Source: Chitinispirillales bacterium
GTDB taxonomy: Bacteria; Fibrobacterota; Chitinivibrionia; Chitinivibrionales; Chitinispirillaceae
Assembly (NCBI GenBank): GCA_031254445.1
Contig: JAIRUL010000031.1
Span: 1 to 7,070 of the forward strand
Reading direction: 5' to 3'
DNA length: 7,070 nt
Both the position numbers and the translations under genes were made by a program. The notes beneath the pieces are model-generated. The model was not told the origin of the DNA and did not search any database. It saw only the letters and a program-made list of their open reading frames with translations. Shown here piece by piece: positions 5,178-7,070 of the stretch. The first letter of the stretch is position 1, and every line of letters starts with the position of its first letter.

Positions 5178-6134
5178 ATGAACATACTAAGCGTAAACGG
5201 CATAACAAAGGTCTACCGCCGCGGCTTCCGCGCGGTGCGCGTCACGGCCGTGGAGGGCGTTTCGTTCGCCCTGGCCGAGAACCGCATCACCGGCTTTGTG
5301 GGGCCAAACGGCGCGGGCAAGACGACGACCATCAAGATGGCTATGGGTCTCGTGCGCCCCACCTCCGGGGGCGTCACGCTGATGGGCGCCGCGGCGGAGG
5401 TTCCGGCATCGCGCGCGGGCGTCTCGTATGTCTCCGAGCAGCCGTATTTCTACAAGCACCTGACGGTCGGCGAGACGGTCGACTTTTCGGCGCGGCTCAT
5501 CGGCGTGAAGCAGGCCTCCGTCTCTGCGGAGCGCAAGCGGGTTTTAGGCGCGGTGGAGCTTACGGGGCGCGAGGGGTCGAAGGTGCGCAGTTTGTCCAAG
5601 GGTTTGCAGCAGCGGCTCAACATGGCCTGCGGGCTGCTCGGCGACCCTAAGCTGCTTATCTTTGACGAGCCGATGAGCGGGCTTGACCCGCCGTCAAGGA
5701 GGCTGTTTAGGGGCTTATTTAAGAAGCTGGGCGACGAGGGGCGGACGATATTTTTCAGCACGCACGTGCTTGAGGACATCGAGGCGGTGTGCAGGGACGT
5801 GGTGGTGCTCGACGGCGGGAAGCTGCGGTTTACGGGGAGCGTGTCGTCGCTTCTTTCGAAAGGGGCGCTTGGGACGGAGTTTGTTGTGCCGTCGCTGCCG
5901 GATAAGCTTGCCGAGGAGTTGCGCGCGGAGGGGGGGGAAGTGGCGCAAGCGCCTGACGGCGGCGGGGTTGCGCTTCTTATCCCGCCGCAGAAGGACGCAA
6001 CGGAATACCAGCGCAAGTTATACGAGAACGGTGTGTTTTGCGTGTCAATCCGAAAGCGCACGATGCCGCTTGAGTCGCTTCTTTACGGGGGCGGGGGAGG
6101 CGGCGCGGGCGGCGCGAAGGAGGGGGCGCTATGA
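5178..6134 (+). CDS. ABC transporter ATP-binding protein (ABC-2 exporter type)
   Basis: This cytoplasmic ATPase is predicted to power the permease encoded by the next gene. The motifs appear in the usual order: Walker A GPNGAGKTT (42-50), Q-loop SEQPY (Q88), signature LSKGLQQR (139-146), Walker B LLIFDEP (159-165), D-loop SGLD (167-170) and H-loop STH (H196). LSKG in place of LSGGQ is usual in the ABC-2/NatA-like group. Residues 220-302 are a C-terminal accessory domain, and the protein ends in a Gly-rich run (304-312) before AKEGAL. At 318 residues the length is normal. The start has no Shine-Dalgarno sequence (AAAGAAAAACGGCT precedes the ATG). The stop overlaps the permease start as ATGA, so the two are translationally coupled. 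The substrate cannot be read from the sequence; lipid, drug, ion or gliding-type exporters all use such ATPases. Confidence 0.96.
   Translation: MNILSVNGITKVYRRGFRAVRVTAVEGVSFALAENRITGFVGPNGAGKTTTIKMAMGLVRPTSGGVTLMGAAAEVPASRAGVSYVSEQPYFYKHLTVGETVDFSARLIGVKQASVSAERKRVLGAVELTGREGSKVRSLSKGLQQRLNMACGLLGDPKLLIFDEPMSGLDPPSRRLFRGLFKKLGDEGRTIFFSTHVLEDIEAVCRDVVVLDGGKLRFTGSVSSLLSKGALGTEFVVPSLPDKLAEELRAEGGEVAQAPDGGGVALLIPPQKDATEYQRKLYENGVFCVSIRKRTMPLESLLYGGGGGGAGGAKEGAL
6117..6123 (+). promoter_or_regulatory. Shine-Dalgarno site for the permease
   Basis: A perfect AAGGAGG lies seven bases upstream of the permease ATG at 6131, inside the last codons of the ATPase gene (Lys-Glu-Gly). It is the only consensus Shine-Dalgarno sequence before any of the five main genes, which is notable given its absence elsewhere. 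It supports the 6131 start. Confidence 0.6.
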
Positions 6135-6898
6135 GGGTGATGTGGCTTGTCGCCTCCAACACGTTCAAGGAGACCGTCCGCAACAAGGTGCTCTACAACA
6201 TCCTCCTTGTCGCCGCGGTTGTGCTGCTCCTCGCGATGTCGTTCGGCGATCTTTCCGTAATGTCGCGCGTGCAGGTCATGTCCGATTTTGGGCTTGCCAC
6301 CATGTCGCTTACGGGGCTGCTGCTCGCCGTCTTCATCGGCGTCGGCGTGCTTGGCGCGGAGATTGCCGACAAGACCGTTTACGGCGTGCTTTGCAAGCCG
6401 GTTGACAGGTTCCAATTCATCATCGGCAAGTTTTTGGGGCTATTTGTCACGCTTGGCATCAACTTCATTTTAATAGCGCTTGTATTCATCGCTGCGATAA
6501 CGGTAATGACTACCCGCGCGCCGCAGGCGGCGATATTCTCGGCGGTATTTTTGCTTATGGTGGAGATGTCGGTAATCATCGCGGCGGCTATTATGTGGTC
6601 GTGCTTCACGACCCCCACGCTCGCGGCTATTTTCACGCTGTCGTTTTACGTGGCGGGCCACCTAAACGACCTTATCACGCTCAGCGCGGACGTGCAAACA
6701 AACCCGTTTCTGAAAGCGGTCCTAGTAGCGCTGCACTACATCCTCCCGAATTTGGAGTATTTCAACATCCGCACGCAAGTGGTCTTCGGTCTGCCCATAG
6801 CGGACGGGCACGTTATGTTCGCTGCGCTCTACGGCCTGCTTTATACGGCCGTGCTATTGTTGATATCGTCAATACTGTTTGAAAGGAAAGATTTGTGA
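6131..6898 (+). CDS. ABC-2 type transporter permease (NosY/COG1277-like)
   Basis: This is the predicted membrane half of the exporter driven by the preceding ATPase. About six hydrophobic segments are visible: residues 20-38, 58-76, 101-124, 133-156, 162-178 and 228-250. Between segments 2 and 3 is AEIADKTVYGVLCKPVDRFQ (76-95), followed by FIIGKF. This E-x-T-x-L-x-K-P-x-R-GK pattern is characteristic of NosY-like ABC-2 permeases. At 255 residues the length is typical. The N-terminal amphipathic stretch SNTFKETVRNKVLYN also fits the family. Translation is coupled to the ATPase through ATGA and the AAGGAGG site. The stop TGA (6896-6898) overlaps a GTG at 6895 preceded by AAAGGA, which suggests the operon once had, or still has, a further gene. 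The substrate is unknown. Confidence 0.93.
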   Translation: MRVMWLVASNTFKETVRNKVLYNILLVAAVVLLLAMSFGDLSVMSRVQVMSDFGLATMSLTGLLLAVFIGVGVLGAEIADKTVYGVLCKPVDRFQFIIGKFLGLFVTLGINFILIALVFIAAITVMTTRAPQAAIFSAVFLLMVEMSVIIAAAIMWSCFTTPTLAAIFTLSFYVAGHLNDLITLSADVQTNPFLKAVLVALHYILPNLEYFNIRTQVVFGLPIADGHVMFAALYGLLYTAVLLLISSILFERKDL

Positions 6899-7005
6899 GT
6901 AAAAACAAAAAATTAAATTCAAAATCTTTAAAATCTTTTAAACCTTTAAAATCTTTAAAATCTTTTTCAGACGAAGCCTACGGCTTCATAACGTGTGGCG
7001 GCTAA
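6895..7005 (+). CDS. Possible 36-residue ORF made largely of repeat DNA
   Basis: GTG at 6895 overlaps the permease stop as GTGA, with AAAGGA (6882-6887) seven bases upstream, so translation by coupling is plausible. The predicted product starts VSKNKKLNSKSLKSFKPLKS and ends SDEAYGFITCGG. Its middle encodes a K-S/P-L/F three-residue repeat from the roughly 9-bp AAAATCTTT repeat, and its end is the hairpin repeat 6958-6994. There is no recognisable domain. It may be a third operon gene whose body was replaced by repeat DNA, a tiny basic peptide, or chance. The coding case is weak. Confidence 0.22.
   Translation: MSKNKKLNSKSLKSFKPLKSLKSFSDEAYGFITCGG
6921..6994 (-). repeat. Dispersed hairpin-plus-A-rich-tail repeat, right copy (inverted)
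   Basis: Positions 6958-6994 are the exact reverse complement of 1-37, including the stem GAAGCC (6973-6978), loop TAC, GGCTTC (6982-6987). The A-rich tail is longer here. On the plus strand, AAAATC or AAACC words start at 6921, 6930, 6940, 6948 and 6957, a period of 8-10 bp. The element therefore bounds the window's gene block in inverted orientation about 6.9 kb apart. Confidence 0.85.
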
Positions 7006-7016
7006 AGCCGCCACAC
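6993..7016. other. 11-bp perfect hairpin after the ABC operon
   Basis: GTGTGGCGGCT (6993-7003), spacer AA, then AGCCGCCACAC (7006-7016). The stem is perfect and GC-rich and abuts the inverted repeat copy. Neither strand has a T-run after it, so it is not a typical rho-independent terminator, though the stem could still stabilise the 3' end of the operon message. Confidence 0.75.
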
Positions 7017-7070
7017 AAAGTCAACGTCAAAGTCAAAGGCGGCGGTGTGGATGGTTTTGATGTTGATGTT
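7002..7070. other. Unresolved right edge with open frames on both strands
   Basis: A minus-strand frame is open from the window edge to TAG at 7002-7004 and would end in AAFDFDVDFVWRL. This could be the 3' end of a convergent gene. A plus-strand frame from GTG 6993 is also open to the edge and contains VNVKVKGGGVDGFDVDV. A third frame has ATG at 7051 followed by hydrophobic codons (MVLMLM). The DNA is repetitive (GTCAACGTCAAAGTCAAAG), resembling the GACTTT words at 5065-5135. No gene can be called from this length. Confidence 0.4.

Noticed and set aside
5450..6061. 203-codon minus-strand open frame inside the ABC ATPase gene
   Set aside because: It is antisense to conserved ATPase motifs, is a Ser-rich low-quality translation, and has no independent start signals.
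5683..6405. 240-codon plus-strand frame spanning the ATPase/permease junction
   Set aside because: It is a shifted frame of two well-supported genes and gives an Arg/Cys-rich product with no domain.
1..6994. Composite transposon bounded by the 37-bp inverted repeats
   Set aside because: There is no transposase or integrase inside, the enclosed genes include gyrA, and no target duplication is seen; a dispersed repeat pair is simpler.
6993..7016. Rho-independent terminator of the ABC operon
   Set aside because: The stem is perfect, but AAAGTC follows on the plus strand and ACGTTA... on the minus strand, so the required T-run is missing.

Overview
The window comes from a bacterial chromosome. 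It holds five well-supported protein genes, separated by intergenic DNA that is unusually rich in repeats and hairpins. Coding sequence is GC-rich, while the gaps are full of A/T runs built on AAAGATTT-like words. Four of the five genes lack a recognisable Shine-Dalgarno sequence and have A-rich or T-rich upstream DNA, as is common in Bacteroidota and relatives. Together with GyrA wording that resembles FCB-type GyrA from memory, this weakly suggests a Gram-negative lineage of the FCB group (Fibrobacterota/Chitinispirillia-like or similar). No gene here fixes the taxonomy.

Layout: positions 1-155 are a gyrA leader holding a 39-bp tandem repeat (2.7 copies). Positions 156-2819 (+) encode DNA gyrase subunit A, whose acidic C-terminal tail is built on a 7-residue tandem repeat. 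Its 3' end overlaps by 32 bp the 3' end of a convergent site-2 (M50) metalloprotease gene, 2788-3462 (-). Next upstream on the minus strand, across a gap holding a 26-bp inverted repeat, lies a membrane-anchored CE4 polysaccharide deacetylase, 3608-4816 (-). A 361-bp divergent region follows, with a 14-bp tandem repeat, three hairpins, a possible G-quadruplex, a 34-bp direct repeat and a good sigma70-like promoter. That promoter appears to serve a two-gene ABC exporter operon: ATPase 5178-6134 and ABC-2 permease 6131-6898, with ATGA stop/start overlap. The permease stop overlaps a GTG start of a 36-codon ORF that runs straight into repeat DNA. The last ~70 bases are unresolved.

How the parts relate: the genes do not form one pathway. 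GyrA is housekeeping DNA topology. The M50 protease and the deacetylase may be co-transcribed and both act at the membrane or envelope. The ABC pair is a self-contained exporter of unknown substrate.

The most interesting signal is the repeat system. A hairpin (GAAGCC-loop-GGCTTC) followed by an A-rich tail occurs at the start of the window and, as an exact 37-bp inverted copy, at the end. The same architecture with different stems occurs in the ABC leader. A 14-bp word from the gyrA leader repeat (GACGAAGCCGAAGC on the minus strand) recurs inside the repeated tail of GyrA, and part of the element forms the end of the 36-codon ORF. This is consistent with a dispersed repeat that contributes promoter, leader and protein-tail sequence. 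I saw no CRISPR array, transposase, tRNA, rRNA or phage gene.
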